Shown here one piece after another: positions 1-7,811 of a stretch of 33,050 bases of DNA (position 1 is the stretch's first letter; every line of letters begins with the position of its first letter). Origin of the DNA: an uncultured Lachnospiraceae bacterium. GTDB lineage: Bacteria > Bacillota > Clostridia > Lachnospirales > Lachnospiraceae. The translations under genes and the position numbers were made by a program. The notes under the pieces are model-generated. The model was not told where the DNA came from, did not search any database, and saw nothing but the letters and a program-made list of their open reading frames with translations. Location: the NCBI GenBank assembly GCA_910577115.1, contig CAJTMC010000042.1, positions 1 to 33,050 on the forward strand. Direction: 5' to 3'.

Positions 1-1
1 A

Positions 2-88
2 TTTTCGAGGTCAGAGCAGGAATTCTTCTGCTCAGTACGCGACTTTAAAAAGAACTATCTTAAGCCGTTATTGAAGAAACATTTGTAG
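2..88 (+). pseudogene. C-terminal tail of an unidentified gene cut by the window edge
   Basis: An open frame runs in from the left edge and ends at a TAG at 86-88, giving about 28 residues that finish in a basic stretch (KPLLKKHL). No family was recognised. It sits in a region of mobile-element fragments, so it may be the end of an intact gene to the left or another broken piece. The reading frame is all that supports it. Confidence 0.3.
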
Positions 89-105
89 GGAGCAGGTGTG
101 TTGGA

Positions 106-303
106 ATGGAAAAGGATATTGCCGATTATGCGAAAGACGGGAGGCTGACGGAACCGTCAGACGGAAAGCGTTATGAGTGGCAAAAAATGATTGATACGGT
201 AAAGGCGTTAGTGTTGTTTGGCAAATTATCTGCATCTACTTTCTTCACATTAAATGCAGCTATTTTTAGAGCAGTTTATAGGAATGGAATGGGTACTTTG
301 TAA
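106..303 (+). CDS. hypothetical 65-residue protein, possibly truncated
   Basis: An ATG at 106 follows a purine-rich stretch (GGGAGCAGGTG) that could be a weak ribosome site. The product begins as a charged soluble sequence (MEKDIADYAKDGR) and turns hydrophobic in its last third. No family was recognised. The 3' end runs into sequence that, on the other strand, reads as a replication-initiator fragment, so the gene was probably truncated by a rearrangement near position 300. It may not be functional. Confidence 0.3.
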   Translation: MEKDIADYAKDGRLTEPSDGKRYEWQKMIDTVKALVLFGKLSASTFFTLNAAIFRAVYRNGMGTL

Positions 304-522
304 ATCTGTATTTGTTTTTTCTTTTGTTGGTAAGTCAGTCTTTGGTATATCTTTATTTAATTGCATTGGATTTTCCAACGTAGGCAAATCAGGCGTAGGT
401 TCTGTATGGGGCTGCTCATAGATCACATAATCGGCTCCCCGCAAGCGTCCCTTTTCGTCGCGCTCCCGCAAAGCCGCATATAGCAAGGCTCTTTTCGCCC
501 CTACTGCGTAACATGAGGGCAT
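250..522 (-). pseudogene. remnant of a mobile-element replication-initiator-like gene
   Basis: On the minus strand this frame reads KRALLYAALRERDEKGRLRG, then YVIYEQPHTEPTPDLP and PMQLNKDIPKTDLPTKEK. A short basic region followed by a Pro/Thr/Asp-rich linker with 'QLNKDI.KTDLP' resembles the middle of replication-initiator (RepA_N/DUF6017-like) proteins carried by clostridial integrative elements. That match is from memory of the family, not a search. The apparent ATG at 522 lies directly behind a T-run, so it is not a credible start. The N-terminal DNA-binding part is missing, and the last residues read antisense to the 106-303 frame, which suggests a junction near 300. Confidence 0.45.
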
Positions 523-572
523 AAAAAAAGCGGCGTTCCTGTTCTCCCTGTATAGGGATAGAGAAACGCCGC
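523..572 (-). terminator. hairpin plus T-run (minus strand), intrinsic-terminator-like
   Basis: GCGGCGTT at 530-537 pairs with AACGCCGC at 565-572. Read on the minus strand the stem is followed by seven T residues (523-529), the form of a rho-independent terminator. It lies inside the mobile-element debris. A 31-codon minus frame (596-501, starting MKTEYDADAAF) crosses it, so it could also be a leader-type attenuator in the ancestral element. Confidence 0.5.
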
Positions 573-596
573 GTCTGCGTCGTATTCAGTTTTCAT

Positions 597-756
597 TTAT
601 TCTTTCTCAATGCTGTGTGCTGGTGGCTGGGCTGGCAGGGTTTCGGGCAGCATATCAAGGCTCTTTCCCTCAAAAGTAGTAAATTCAGCTTGAAATCCTG
701 CTTGTATGCCCGTAAATCAAGGCTTTTTTGAGATAATCAACCATTTTATATTCAAA
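597..756 (-). pseudogene. frameshifted C-terminal fragment of a mobile-element gene
   Basis: On the minus strand a frame ending at 597 encodes GIQAGFQAEFTTFEGKSLDM and then LPETLPAQPPAHSIEKE before the stop. It is closed upstream by a TGA at 720-718. The frame one base over continues upstream as YKMVDYLKKALIYG, so a single-base indel near 705-715 would join the two halves. The stop is followed immediately by an ATG (596-594) for the next small frame, as in a tightly packed element operon. The protein family was not identified; I infer an accessory gene of an integrative element. Confidence 0.4.
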
Positions 757-808
757 AGTGCAGGGGTAAGGCTTTACTAATAATGACCGTTTTGAAAGAA
801 GGAGGAGC

Positions 809-1309
809 ATGAACAATAAAAAAATTATTGTTTTTTTATTGGTAGTTATTACTGTTATTTTAACAGCTCCCTTTGTGATTGTTGTAAACTGGCATTTACA
901 AATGACAGATTTTAAAGAAGGAACAGTTGGAGCGTATGATTCATATGGCGGGCTCTATACCATACGGTTGTCAGTAGAGGAGGATGATTATATTAATCTA
1001 CATTATACCAATATATCTTTATTGGATAACGCTACCAAGGCAGAGGTATTTTCAATCAAAAATGAATTCAGGGCATTTGATTTTCACTGGGTAGTATGGG
1101 AGAATGAAAGCTATAATTTTTGGTTGAAATCGGGGGATACAGGAACTTTCTATTATGAGTTACAGAGCGATAATAAAACATGGATTAAATATGGAGTTAT
1201 TAAAGTGGGGGAAAATTACGGATTGTGTGCGAATATGAAGAAAGTTGAAAAATGGATGGACATTGAAGAAGTCAAGAAAAGGCTGCCAGAAGGATATGAT
1301 TTAGACTAA
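809..1309 (+). CDS. hypothetical membrane-anchored protein
   Basis: The ATG at 809 has a strong ribosome site (AAGGAGGAG) a few bases upstream. The 166-residue product opens MNNKKIIVFLLVVITVILTA, a lysine-capped hydrophobic segment of about 22 residues that should act as a signal anchor. The rest is a soluble domain rich in Tyr, Trp, Asp and Glu (for example WVVWENESYNFWLKSGDTG), probably beta-rich and outside the membrane. The last 30 residues are charged and look helical. No family was recognised. It is AT-rich and isolated between mobile-element debris and an insertion sequence, so it is probably accessory. No convincing promoter was seen. Confidence 0.65.
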   Translation: MNNKKIIVFLLVVITVILTAPFVIVVNWHLQMTDFKEGTVGAYDSYGGLYTIRLSVEEDDYINLHYTNISLLDNATKAEVFSIKNEFRAFDFHWVVWENESYNFWLKSGDTGTFYYELQSDNKTWIKYGVIKVGENYGLCANMKKVEKWMDIEEVKKRLPEGYDLD

Positions 1310-1330
1310 TATGGGCATAAGTAAATATTT

Positions 1331-1334
1331 CTAA
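1331..1334. repeat. target-site duplication, left copy (CTAA)
   Basis: CTAA directly precedes the left inverted repeat of the insertion sequence and is repeated at 2541-2544. A 4-base CTAA-type duplication is characteristic of the IS5 group. Confidence 0.85.
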
Positions 1335-1350
1335 GGAAACACTGATTAAT
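1335..1350 (+). repeat. left terminal inverted repeat of the IS
   Basis: GGAAACACTGATTAAT, matching the right end in inverted orientation over its outer 13 bases. Confidence 0.88.
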
Positions 1351-1471
1351 ACAACTTAATAATTCCCTATTAATTGATTTTGAAATTTTTTGAATATATT
1401 AAGCAAATAACTGCCTGTGTTTCTTCTTCTCTTTCCATTTTCAGTGAATCTTTCCCTGAAAATGGGCGCAG

Positions 1472-2464
1472 TTATACCATGCAGAAATCTCTCCCCCTTC
1501 CAGCTCGGAAACACATTACCAGATTTGCACTGGCAAACAGCACATGAAATCTGTTTAGATTTTTCCGGATTCCGCGGTATACTGCCTTTTTATAGCCAAA
1601 ATAGTTTTTTACAATCAAATATGGGTGCTCTACCCTGGCACGTGTTGATGATTTCCTGTTTTCTATCTGACGGTCCCAGTTGATTCCCTGATAGCTTTTG
1701 GGCACTCTGATACTCGAAGGACGGACATTTATACGCAGCTCTATCGCTGAAAGGTGTGCATCCTTCTGGAATTCAGGACGCTTCATGGCTCCTGTATAAC
1801 CGGAATCCCCATATACGACTGTATCGTCCTCCCGAATCAGTTTTGACGTTTCTACAATATCATGGATATTTGCAGATGTTCCCGTAATCGTATGGACATA
1901 GCCGCTTCCTGCATCAACCCCTGAGTGGATTTTCATTCCGAAATGCCATTCGTTCCCCTTTTTGGTCTGATGCATTTGCGGGTCATGTTTTCCTTCCCGA
2001 TTCTTGGTTGACTTAGGGGCGGCAATCAGTGTGACATCAACAACGGTTCCGCCATGCATGATGAGACCGGCCTTATCCAGACGTTCCCTGACATCATTGA
2101 ATATTTTTTCCCCCAGACTGTTCTCTTCAATCAGATGTCTGAAATGCAGCAGGGTCGTTGCATCGGGAACCTGTTGTGTGAGAAAATCAATATGCATGAA
2201 ACTGCGCATGGCATAACTGTCGTAAATTTCATCTTCAACTCCCTCATCAGAAAGATTGAACCAATTCTGCATGAGATACATGCGGAGCATGACTTCAATA
2301 TCTTTGGGTGGATGGCCGCGTTTTCCGGAAGGATAATAAGGCCGGATCATATCTACCCAGTCTTTCCAGGGTATGATTTCTTCCATCGCCCCAAGAAATT
2401 CTTCACGCTTAGTTTTACGTTTTCTATTGGAATATTCAATGTCACTCAATGTCTGTTGTCTCAT
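1472..2464 (-). CDS. IS5-family DDE transposase
   Basis: This 330-residue transposase would excise and insert the surrounding element. The N-terminal part (about residues 5-110) carries the IS5-type DNA-binding region, including HPPKDIEVMLRMYLMQNWF and DATTLLHFRHLIE. The catalytic triad is visible: Asp143 in VVDVTLI, Asp220 in VYGDSGYTG and Glu279 in ARVEHPYLIVKNYFG. The start was placed at the ATG at 2464 (MRQQTLSD) because AAAGGTG lies 8 bases upstream; an in-frame ATG at 2482 has no ribosome site. Length and triad are normal for the family, and no frameshift or internal stop is present. Confidence 0.93.
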   Translation of the reverse strand: MRQQTLSDIEYSNRKRKTKREEFLGAMEEIIPWKDWVDMIRPYYPSGKRGHPPKDIEVMLRMYLMQNWFNLSDEGVEDEIYDSYAMRSFMHIDFLTQQVPDATTLLHFRHLIEENSLGEKIFNDVRERLDKAGLIMHGGTVVDVTLIAAPKSTKNREGKHDPQMHQTKKGNEWHFGMKIHSGVDAGSGYVHTITGTSANIHDIVETSKLIREDDTVVYGDSGYTGAMKRPEFQKDAHLSAIELRINVRPSSIRVPKSYQGINWDRQIENRKSSTRARVEHPYLIVKNYFGYKKAVYRGIRKNLNRFHVLFASANLVMCFRAGRGRDFCMV

Positions 2465-2523
2465 GGTATCAGCACCTTTCATTTGATATATTTATTATAT
2501 CAGAAATGCAGGATGTTGGCACG

Positions 2524-2540
2524 ATTAAATCAGTGTTTCC
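2524..2540 (-). repeat. right terminal inverted repeat of the IS
   Basis: Its reverse complement reads GGAAACACTGATTTAAT, matching the left end with one extra T. Confidence 0.88.
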
Positions 2541-2544
2541 CTAA
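2541..2544. repeat. target-site duplication, right copy (CTAA)
   Basis: CTAA directly follows the right inverted repeat and equals the sequence before the left one. Confidence 0.85.
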
Positions 2545-2627
2545 GTCCTGTCTGAACAGTAACTAAGGTTTTCAACTATTACAGATTTATTTGTTGGAAG
2601 CTGTCGATATGTAAAAAGGATTCCGGT

Positions 2628-2656
2628 TTGCCTTTTTCACCAATATATGGTATTCT
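2628..2656 (+). promoter_or_regulatory. putative sigma-A promoter for deoB
   Basis: TTGCCT (2628-2633) and TATTCT (2651-2656) are 17 bases apart, with an upstream TG (extended -10). Transcription would begin about 35 bases before the deoB start. Because the IS ends at 2540, deoB keeps its own promoter despite the insertion. Confidence 0.55.
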
Positions 2657-2697
2657 TAAAAAACAATAACAAGCGCGGCAGGAATGGAGGTTTTGGA

Positions 2698-3861
2698 ATG
2701 AAGAAAAGAGTATTTTTAATTGTATTGGACAGCTTTGGGATTGGTGAAATGGATGACGCAAAGGCGTATGGCGATAAGGGGACGAACACAATCGGATCGG
2801 TTTCCGAAAGTGCATATTTTCAGGTGCCGAATCTCAAAAAACTTGGTCTTTTTAATATAGAAGGCGTAACAGGCAGGAACCTGGAGAAGACAGATGCACC
2901 GCTTGCGGCAGTGGCGCGCATGCGTGAAGCGTCAAAAGGAAAGGATACGACAATCGGACATTGGGAAATTGCGGGAATGATTTCGGACAAGCCGCTGCCA
3001 ACTTATCCAAACGGCTTTCCAAAAGAAGTGCTTGATGAATTTTCAAGGATTACGGGCAGGGGCGTGCTCTGCAACAGTACGTATTCCGGCACAGAGGTGA
3101 TTCGGGATTACGGTGACGAACATGTAAAGACAGGAGATTTGATTGTTTACACGTCTGCGGACAGTGTATTTCAAATAGCGGCGCATGAGGATGTGGTTCC
3201 GTTAGAAACTTTGTATGACTATTGCAAAAAAGCAAGGGAAATGCTTCAGGGCGAGCATGGCGTCGGGCGTGTGATTGCAAGACCATTTGTCGGAACAAGC
3301 GGCAATTATACAAGAACCTCGCACCGCCACGACTATTCGCTTCTGCCGCCGAAAACGACAATGCTTGACCTGATTCAGGCAGCGGGGAAGGACGTGCTTG
3401 CGGTGGGCAAGATTCATGACATTTTTGCAGGAAAGGGCATTACGGATTTTGTATATACGAGCGGAAATGCAGAAGGAATAGAGCGCACGATAGAATACCT
3501 TGACAGGGACTTTGAGGGGATCTGTTTTGTCAATCTTGTGGATTACGATATGCTTTACGGGCACAGGAGAGATGTGGACGGCTATGCGAAAGCGCTGACC
3601 TGTTTTGATGAAAAACTCCCCTTGATACTGGAAAAGATGCGGGACGATGACGTATTGATGATTACGGCAGATCATGGCTGTGATCCGGCGTACACAAAGA
3701 CGACTGACCACACAAGAGAGCACACGCCGTTTTTGATGTATGGAAAGAATATCAAGCCTGTAAATTACAAGACACGCGATACGTTTGCGGATATTGCCGC
3801 GACTGTGCTGGATTATCTTGGCGTTTCGGGCAGCGTGGACGGCACAAGCCTTCTCGCATAA
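2698..3861 (+). CDS. deoB: phosphopentomutase
   Basis: This enzyme interconverts ribose (or deoxyribose) 1-phosphate and 5-phosphate, linking nucleoside salvage to the pentose phosphate pathway in the cytoplasm. It is 387 residues, the usual length. Alkaline-phosphatase-superfamily metal ligands are visible: the N-terminal DSFGIG (Asp11), and DHGCDPAYTKTTDHTREHTP near the C-terminus. The GKDTTIGHWE segment carries Thr85, the position phosphorylated in the Bacillus enzyme. The start is the ATG at 2698, with GGAGG 7 bases upstream; an in-frame ATG at 2647 lies inside the promoter region. The gene is followed after 47 bases by prfC and may be co-transcribed with it. Confidence 0.96.
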   Translation: MKKRVFLIVLDSFGIGEMDDAKAYGDKGTNTIGSVSESAYFQVPNLKKLGLFNIEGVTGRNLEKTDAPLAAVARMREASKGKDTTIGHWEIAGMISDKPLPTYPNGFPKEVLDEFSRITGRGVLCNSTYSGTEVIRDYGDEHVKTGDLIVYTSADSVFQIAAHEDVVPLETLYDYCKKAREMLQGEHGVGRVIARPFVGTSGNYTRTSHRHDYSLLPPKTTMLDLIQAAGKDVLAVGKIHDIFAGKGITDFVYTSGNAEGIERTIEYLDRDFEGICFVNLVDYDMLYGHRRDVDGYAKALTCFDEKLPLILEKMRDDDVLMITADHGCDPAYTKTTDHTREHTPFLMYGKNIKPVNYKTRDTFADIAATVLDYLGVSGSVDGTSLLA

Positions 3862-3908
3862 ATAGCAGACACTATATGCGCAAAATGGGCGCGGAAATGA
3901 GGTATAGA

Positions 3909-5510
3909 GTGAGTAACAGTACGATTGCAGAAGAAATCAACAAGAGGAGAACCTTTGCCATTATCTCCCACCCCGATGCAGGTAAGACGACCCTTACGGA
4001 GAAGTTCCTTTTGTACGGAGGAGCAATCAATTTGGCAGGAAGCGTCAAGGGAAAAGCGACGGCAAGGCATGCTGTGTCAGACTGGATGGAGATTGAGAAG
4101 GAGAGAGGTATCTCCGTTACGTCTTCTGTGTTACAGTTTAATTACGACGGATACTGCATCAATATCCTTGATACGCCGGGACATCAGGACTTTTCGGAGG
4201 ACACGTACCGCACGCTGATGGCGGCGGATTCGGCTGTCATGGTAATTGATGCGTCAAAGGGTGTGGAGGCACAGACGAGAAAGCTGTTTAAGGTGTGCGG
4301 CATGCGCGGTATCCCTATTTTTACGTTTATTAACAAAATGGACAGAGACGCAAATGACACGTTTGAACTGTTGGATGAGATTGAAAAGGAGCTTGGCATT
4401 GCGACCTGCCCCGTAAACTGGCCGATTGGTTCGGGAAAACGGTTTAAGGGCGTTTATGACAGGCATGAGAACCATGTGCTGACATATTCTGACACGCAAA
4501 AGGGTACAAAAGAGGGAGAGACGACAGTCATTCCAATGGACGATGAGGCGCTTTTGCTGGAAAAGATTGGTGACGAGGCGCTCTTGCTTTTGCGCGATGA
4601 GATTGATTTGCTTGACGGAGCGAGTGCGGAGTTTGACCTTGAAAAGGTTAGAAAAGGAAAACTGACACCTGTGTTTTTTGGCTCGGCGCTCACCAATTTC
4701 GGCGTGGAAATTTTTTTGCAGAACTTCTTAAAAATGGCAACAACACCGCTTCCGCGTATTTCGGAGGGGGAGATTATCGATCCTGTGGAGAACGATTTTT
4801 CTGCATTTGTGTTTAAAATTCAGGCAAACATGAACAAGGCGCACCGCGACAGAATTGCCTTTATGCGCATCTGCTCCGGAAAGTTTGATGCAGGCGTGGA
4901 GGTAAAGCATGTGCAGGGCGGGAAGGTTATGCGCCTTTCGCAGCCGCAGCAGATTATGGCGGACGAGCGCAAAATTTTGGACGAGGCGTATGCGGGAGAT
5001 ATTATCGGTGTGTTTGATCCCGGCATTTTCTCGATTGGCGATACAGTGTGCGCACCGAAAAATAATATATGTTATGAAGGGATACCGACGTTTGCGCCGG
5101 AGCATTTTGCAAGGGTTCGCCAGATTGACACCATGAAACGAAAGCAGTTTATCAAAGGAGTCAATCAGATTGCACAGGAGGGTGCAATTCAGATTTTTCA
5201 GGAATTTAACACCGGTATGGAGGAAATTATTGTAGGCGTTGTGGGCGTTTTGCAGTTTGACGTTTTAAAATACCGCCTTGAAAATGAATACAATGTAGAG
5301 ATTAAGCTTGAACCGCTTCCTTACGAGCATATCCGTTGGATTGAGAACAAGGACGAAGTGGATTTGGACAGGCTGTCAGGTACTTCCGATATGAAGAAAA
5401 TACAGGATTTAAAGGGCAATCCGTTACTTTTATTTATCAACCAGTGGAGCATAGGCATGACAGAAGAACGAAACAAGGGACTTGTGCTCTCAGAGTTTGG
5501 ACGGAATTAA
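3909..5510 (+). CDS. prfC: peptide chain release factor 3 (RF3)
   Basis: This GTPase of the EF-G-like family recycles release factors RF1/RF2 from the ribosome after termination. G-domain motifs are clear: G1 in SHPDAGKTTLTEK, G3 in DTPGHQDF, and NKMD. The RF3-type C-terminal half (ERNKGLVLSEFGRN at the end) is intact. The start is assigned to the GTG at 3909, giving MSNSTIAEEINKRRTF as in typical RF3 proteins, with GAGGT 5 bases upstream. Upstream in-frame ATGs at 3876, 3885 and 3897 would add up to 11 atypical residues. Predicted length is 533, normal for RF3. Confidence 0.95.
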   Translation: MSNSTIAEEINKRRTFAIISHPDAGKTTLTEKFLLYGGAINLAGSVKGKATARHAVSDWMEIEKERGISVTSSVLQFNYDGYCINILDTPGHQDFSEDTYRTLMAADSAVMVIDASKGVEAQTRKLFKVCGMRGIPIFTFINKMDRDANDTFELLDEIEKELGIATCPVNWPIGSGKRFKGVYDRHENHVLTYSDTQKGTKEGETTVIPMDDEALLLEKIGDEALLLLRDEIDLLDGASAEFDLEKVRKGKLTPVFFGSALTNFGVEIFLQNFLKMATTPLPRISEGEIIDPVENDFSAFVFKIQANMNKAHRDRIAFMRICSGKFDAGVEVKHVQGGKVMRLSQPQQIMADERKILDEAYAGDIIGVFDPGIFSIGDTVCAPKNNICYEGIPTFAPEHFARVRQIDTMKRKQFIKGVNQIAQEGAIQIFQEFNTGMEEIIVGVVGVLQFDVLKYRLENEYNVEIKLEPLPYEHIRWIENKDEVDLDRLSGTSDMKKIQDLKGNPLLLFINQWSIGMTEERNKGLVLSEFGRN

Positions 5511-5557
5511 GCTTATGGAGAGAGAAATTTGGCAGCGATAGGGGAGATTAAGGATTC

Positions 5558-6790
5558 ATGACAGGGTTTGTAAAGAAAAGGAGAGCAGCGTCTGTTATAT
5601 ATATAATAGCAAGTGTTATTGTGATGGGGACTGGCGGCTGCGGAGCGCTTGGAGAGAATTTTGATGAGATCTCGCCAGAGGTTTCGGAAGCGGTGCCGTC
5701 TGAATCAGACGAGTTCACGACACAGGAGGAAGGGGAAGAAGCGACAGAGATGGAAACAGAGGCGGTACGGGAGGTACCGGAACTCTATTATGGATATCAT
5801 GTTTTGGGTGAGAGTGAGCAGGCGTTATATTTGGAAATACTCGATGCGCTTACAGCGATGTCCGGCGAAGTGACGGTTTCTACGCTGGACAGCACATTGC
5901 TGGACAGGATTTTTGAGTGTGTGCTGAATGACCATCCGGAATTGTTTTATGTAGAGGGCTTTAAGTATACGGAACATTTTTTGGGTGATGCACTTACCGG
6001 AATTACGTTTGAGGGAACCTACTCCATGTCGAAGGACGAGGCAGAGCTTACGCTTGTGGAGATTGAGAACAGACTGTCAGAGTGTATGAGCGAGGTGCCG
6101 CTGAATGAGGACGAGTACAGTACTGTTAAGTTTTTGTATGAATATCTGATTCACAATACGGAGTATGACACAAATGCGGAGGATAATCAAAACATATGTT
6201 CTGTGTTTTTGGGCGGCCGTTCCGTCTGTCAGGGTTATGCAAAGGCAATGCAGTATATGCTCCAGCAGGCGGGAATGCAGTCGCTTTTGGTGACAGGCTA
6301 TACCGGAACGGAGCGCCATGCATGGAATTTGGTGCGTGTAAATGGCAGATACTATTATTTAGACCCCACATGGGGCGACGCTTCCTACGCATACAGCGGC
6401 AGTGAGGATTTGGAGGGCGGGGTTTTTCTGCCTCCGATTAATTATGACTACTTTTTGGTGACGACGGGTGAAATTTCCAAGACACATTCCTTTGAGGATA
6501 CGATTGCGCTCCCTCCCTGTGACAGTACACAGGACAATTATTATGTGAGGGAAGGGCTTTATTTTGAGGGCTATGACAGGCAGCAGCTGGAAAATATTTT
6601 TGCCAGCGAGGGCGTGAAGCAGGCGGATTATGTCACGTTAAAGTGTGCGGATACGCAGGTTTACAACGAAATGCTTTCCGAGATCATAGACGACAGGCAG
6701 ATTTTTACAATTATCAAAGCCAGCGAGGGTGCAATATCTTACGCTTCCAATGAGGAGCTTGGAACAATCAGCTTTTGGAATATATTTTAA
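5558..6790 (+). CDS. transglutaminase-like domain lipoprotein
   Basis: A 410-residue surface lipoprotein. Residues 1-29 form a lipoprotein signal (two basic lysine/arginine clusters, then a hydrophobic stretch ending GTGGC). An acidic Glu/Ser/Thr-rich linker follows to about residue 70. The catalytic domain shows a transglutaminase/cysteine-protease triad: Cys224 in GGRSVCQGYA, His254 in ERHAWNLV and Asp269 in YYLDPTWGD. Such domains in clostridial surface proteins are usually peptidases or cross-linkers, but the substrate cannot be told from sequence. AAGG lies about 5 bases before the ATG. It is 47 bases downstream of prfC, on the same strand, with no terminator between them. Confidence 0.88.
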   Translation: MTGFVKKRRAASVIYIIASVIVMGTGGCGALGENFDEISPEVSEAVPSESDEFTTQEEGEEATEMETEAVREVPELYYGYHVLGESEQALYLEILDALTAMSGEVTVSTLDSTLLDRIFECVLNDHPELFYVEGFKYTEHFLGDALTGITFEGTYSMSKDEAELTLVEIENRLSECMSEVPLNEDEYSTVKFLYEYLIHNTEYDTNAEDNQNICSVFLGGRSVCQGYAKAMQYMLQQAGMQSLLVTGYTGTERHAWNLVRVNGRYYYLDPTWGDASYAYSGSEDLEGGVFLPPINYDYFLVTTGEISKTHSFEDTIALPPCDSTQDNYYVREGLYFEGYDRQQLENIFASEGVKQADYVTLKCADTQVYNEMLSEIIDDRQIFTIIKASEGAISYASNEELGTISFWNIF

Positions 6791-6800
6791 ATCAAATAGA

Positions 6801-6873
6801 TTGACGAAATTGTATATATAGTTTGTATATATTCGATTTATACTAGGCAAAATATTGGTAATTATGCTATACT
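6801..6873 (+). promoter_or_regulatory. promoter region of the yqhY-nusB cluster
   Basis: An extended -10, TGC-TATACT at 6865-6873, lies 38 bases before the yqhY start but has no good -35. A second possible promoter is TTGACG (6801-6806) with TATATA (6826-6831), spaced 19. The 121-base gap has no gene. Confidence 0.5.
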
Positions 6874-6911
6874 GTTCACAGGTATTATGGAAAGAAAATA
6901 GGAGGAAACGC

Positions 6912-7301
6912 ATGGATAAGGAAATGGATAAGAGCAGAAACGGCTGTATTACAGATGCTGACGGTTTGGGTACGGTAAAGATTGCAAATGATGTGGTTTC
7001 GATGATTGCAGGCCTTGCGGCAACAGAGGTTGACGGCGTGAGTGCAATGTCGGGCAATATCACAGATGAGCTGATGGGAAAGGTTGGCATGAAGAAGCAG
7101 ACAAAGGGTGTCAAGGTAGATATCCTTGAGGGAACGGTATCGGTTGATTTGGCGCTGACCCTTGAGTATGGCTACAATATCCCTGCAACCTGCAATAAAG
7201 TACAGGAGAAGGTAAAGAGCGCACTGGAAACGATGACAGGCTTTGAGGTGTCTGACGTGAATATCAGGATAATCGGGATTAAAATGCAGGAGAACAAATA
7301 A
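6912..7301 (+). CDS. yqhY: Asp23/Gls24-family protein (YqhY-like)
   Basis: A 129-residue cytoplasmic protein of the Asp23/Gls24 (DUF322) family. Diagnostic stretches are GTVKIANDVVSMIAGLAATE, VDGVSAMSGN, VKVDILEGTVSVDL and YGYNIPATCNKVQEKVKSAL. In Bacillus subtilis the homologue lies next to accB-accC and nusB and has been linked to control of acetyl-CoA carboxylase; here it is next to nusB but no acc gene is in view. The start is the ATG at 6912, with GGAGG 6 bases upstream. It is the first gene of the housekeeping cluster, and an inverted repeat lies between it and nusB. Confidence 0.9.
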   Translation: MDKEMDKSRNGCITDADGLGTVKIANDVVSMIAGLAATEVDGVSAMSGNITDELMGKVGMKKQTKGVKVDILEGTVSVDLALTLEYGYNIPATCNKVQEKVKSALETMTGFEVSDVNIRIIGIKMQENK

Positions 7302-7310
7302 GAAGGGAAA

Positions 7311-7360
7311 GGAACTGTTCAGAAACAGACAGGATGGGTAAGTTATTTTTGAACAGTTCC
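7311..7360 (+). promoter_or_regulatory. 11-bp perfect inverted repeat between yqhY and nusB
   Basis: GGAACTGTTCA (7311-7321) and TGAACAGTTCC (7350-7360) are exact reverse complements around a 28-base loop. There is no T-run after the stem, so it is not a standard terminator. It could be an mRNA processing or stability hairpin, or an operator. Confidence 0.6.
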
Positions 7361-7389
7361 GAATACGGAAAGAGCAGGACGATAGATAA

Positions 7390-7788
7390 ATGAGCAGACG
7401 AGAGCTGAGAGAACAGATTTTTAAATTGATATTTCGGGTAGAGTTTAACGACAGGGAAGAGATGTCGGAACAGGAGCGCTATTTCTTTGAAGATGATGAC
7501 CTTACGGCGGACGAAAAGGACGCGGCCTACATCTCCCAAAAGAGCGGGTGCATTATTGAAAAGCTTGACGAGATTGATGCGATGATCAACAAGCAGGCAA
7601 AGGGGTGGACAACCGGTAGAATGGGCAAGGTTGACCTCACTATTTTGCGCCTTGCAGTGTATGAGATTGCGTTTGACGAGGACGTGCCTGCCGGCGTGGC
7701 AATCAACGAGGCGGTCGAGCTTGCCAAACGGTTCGGGCAGGAGGAGTCGTCGGGCTTTGTCAATGGAGTGCTTGCGAAGTTTGTATAG
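7390..7788 (+). CDS. nusB: transcription antitermination factor NusB
   Basis: NusB binds boxA RNA with NusE (ribosomal protein S10) and promotes antitermination on rRNA operons. The product is 132 residues, all helical, with family features MSRRELREQIFKLIFRVEF at the N-terminus, AKGWTTGRMGKVDLTILRLA, and the C-terminal signature PAGVAINEAVELAKRFGQEE followed by GFVNGVLAKF. Length is typical. The ribosome site is weak (AGGACG about 13 bases upstream). xseA follows after 23 bases. Confidence 0.95.
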   Translation: MSRRELREQIFKLIFRVEFNDREEMSEQERYFFEDDDLTADEKDAAYISQKSGCIIEKLDEIDAMINKQAKGWTTGRMGKVDLTILRLAVYEIAFDEDVPAGVAINEAVELAKRFGQEESSGFVNGVLAKFV

Positions 7789-7811
7789 AGAAAAGGGGAG
7801 GGCATCTGAGG

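Larger units (their letters stand above)
1335..2540 (-). mobile_element. complete IS5-family insertion sequence (1206 bp)
   Basis: The left end starts GGAAACACTGATTAAT (1335-1350). The reverse complement of the right end (2540-2524) is GGAAACACTGATTTAAT, so 13 bases match exactly and the next few differ by one indel. Both ends are flanked by CTAA. The single gene inside, on the minus strand, encodes an intact DDE transposase. Matching ends, a duplicated target and an open transposase suggest a recent and possibly still active insertion. It landed between the 809-1309 gene and deoB and interrupts no recognisable gene. Confidence 0.93.

Noticed and set aside
2054..2566. A 170-residue + frame inside the insertion sequence
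   Set aside because: It is antisense to the intact transposase and runs across the right inverted repeat; no ribosome site or family features.
3202..3723. A 173-residue minus-strand frame inside deoB
   Set aside because: It is fully inside a well-supported gene on the other strand, with His/Arg/Cys-rich composition typical of an antisense shadow.
3876..3908. Upstream ATG starts for prfC
   Set aside because: They add residues not seen in RF3 proteins, and the GTG at 3909 has the better ribosome site.
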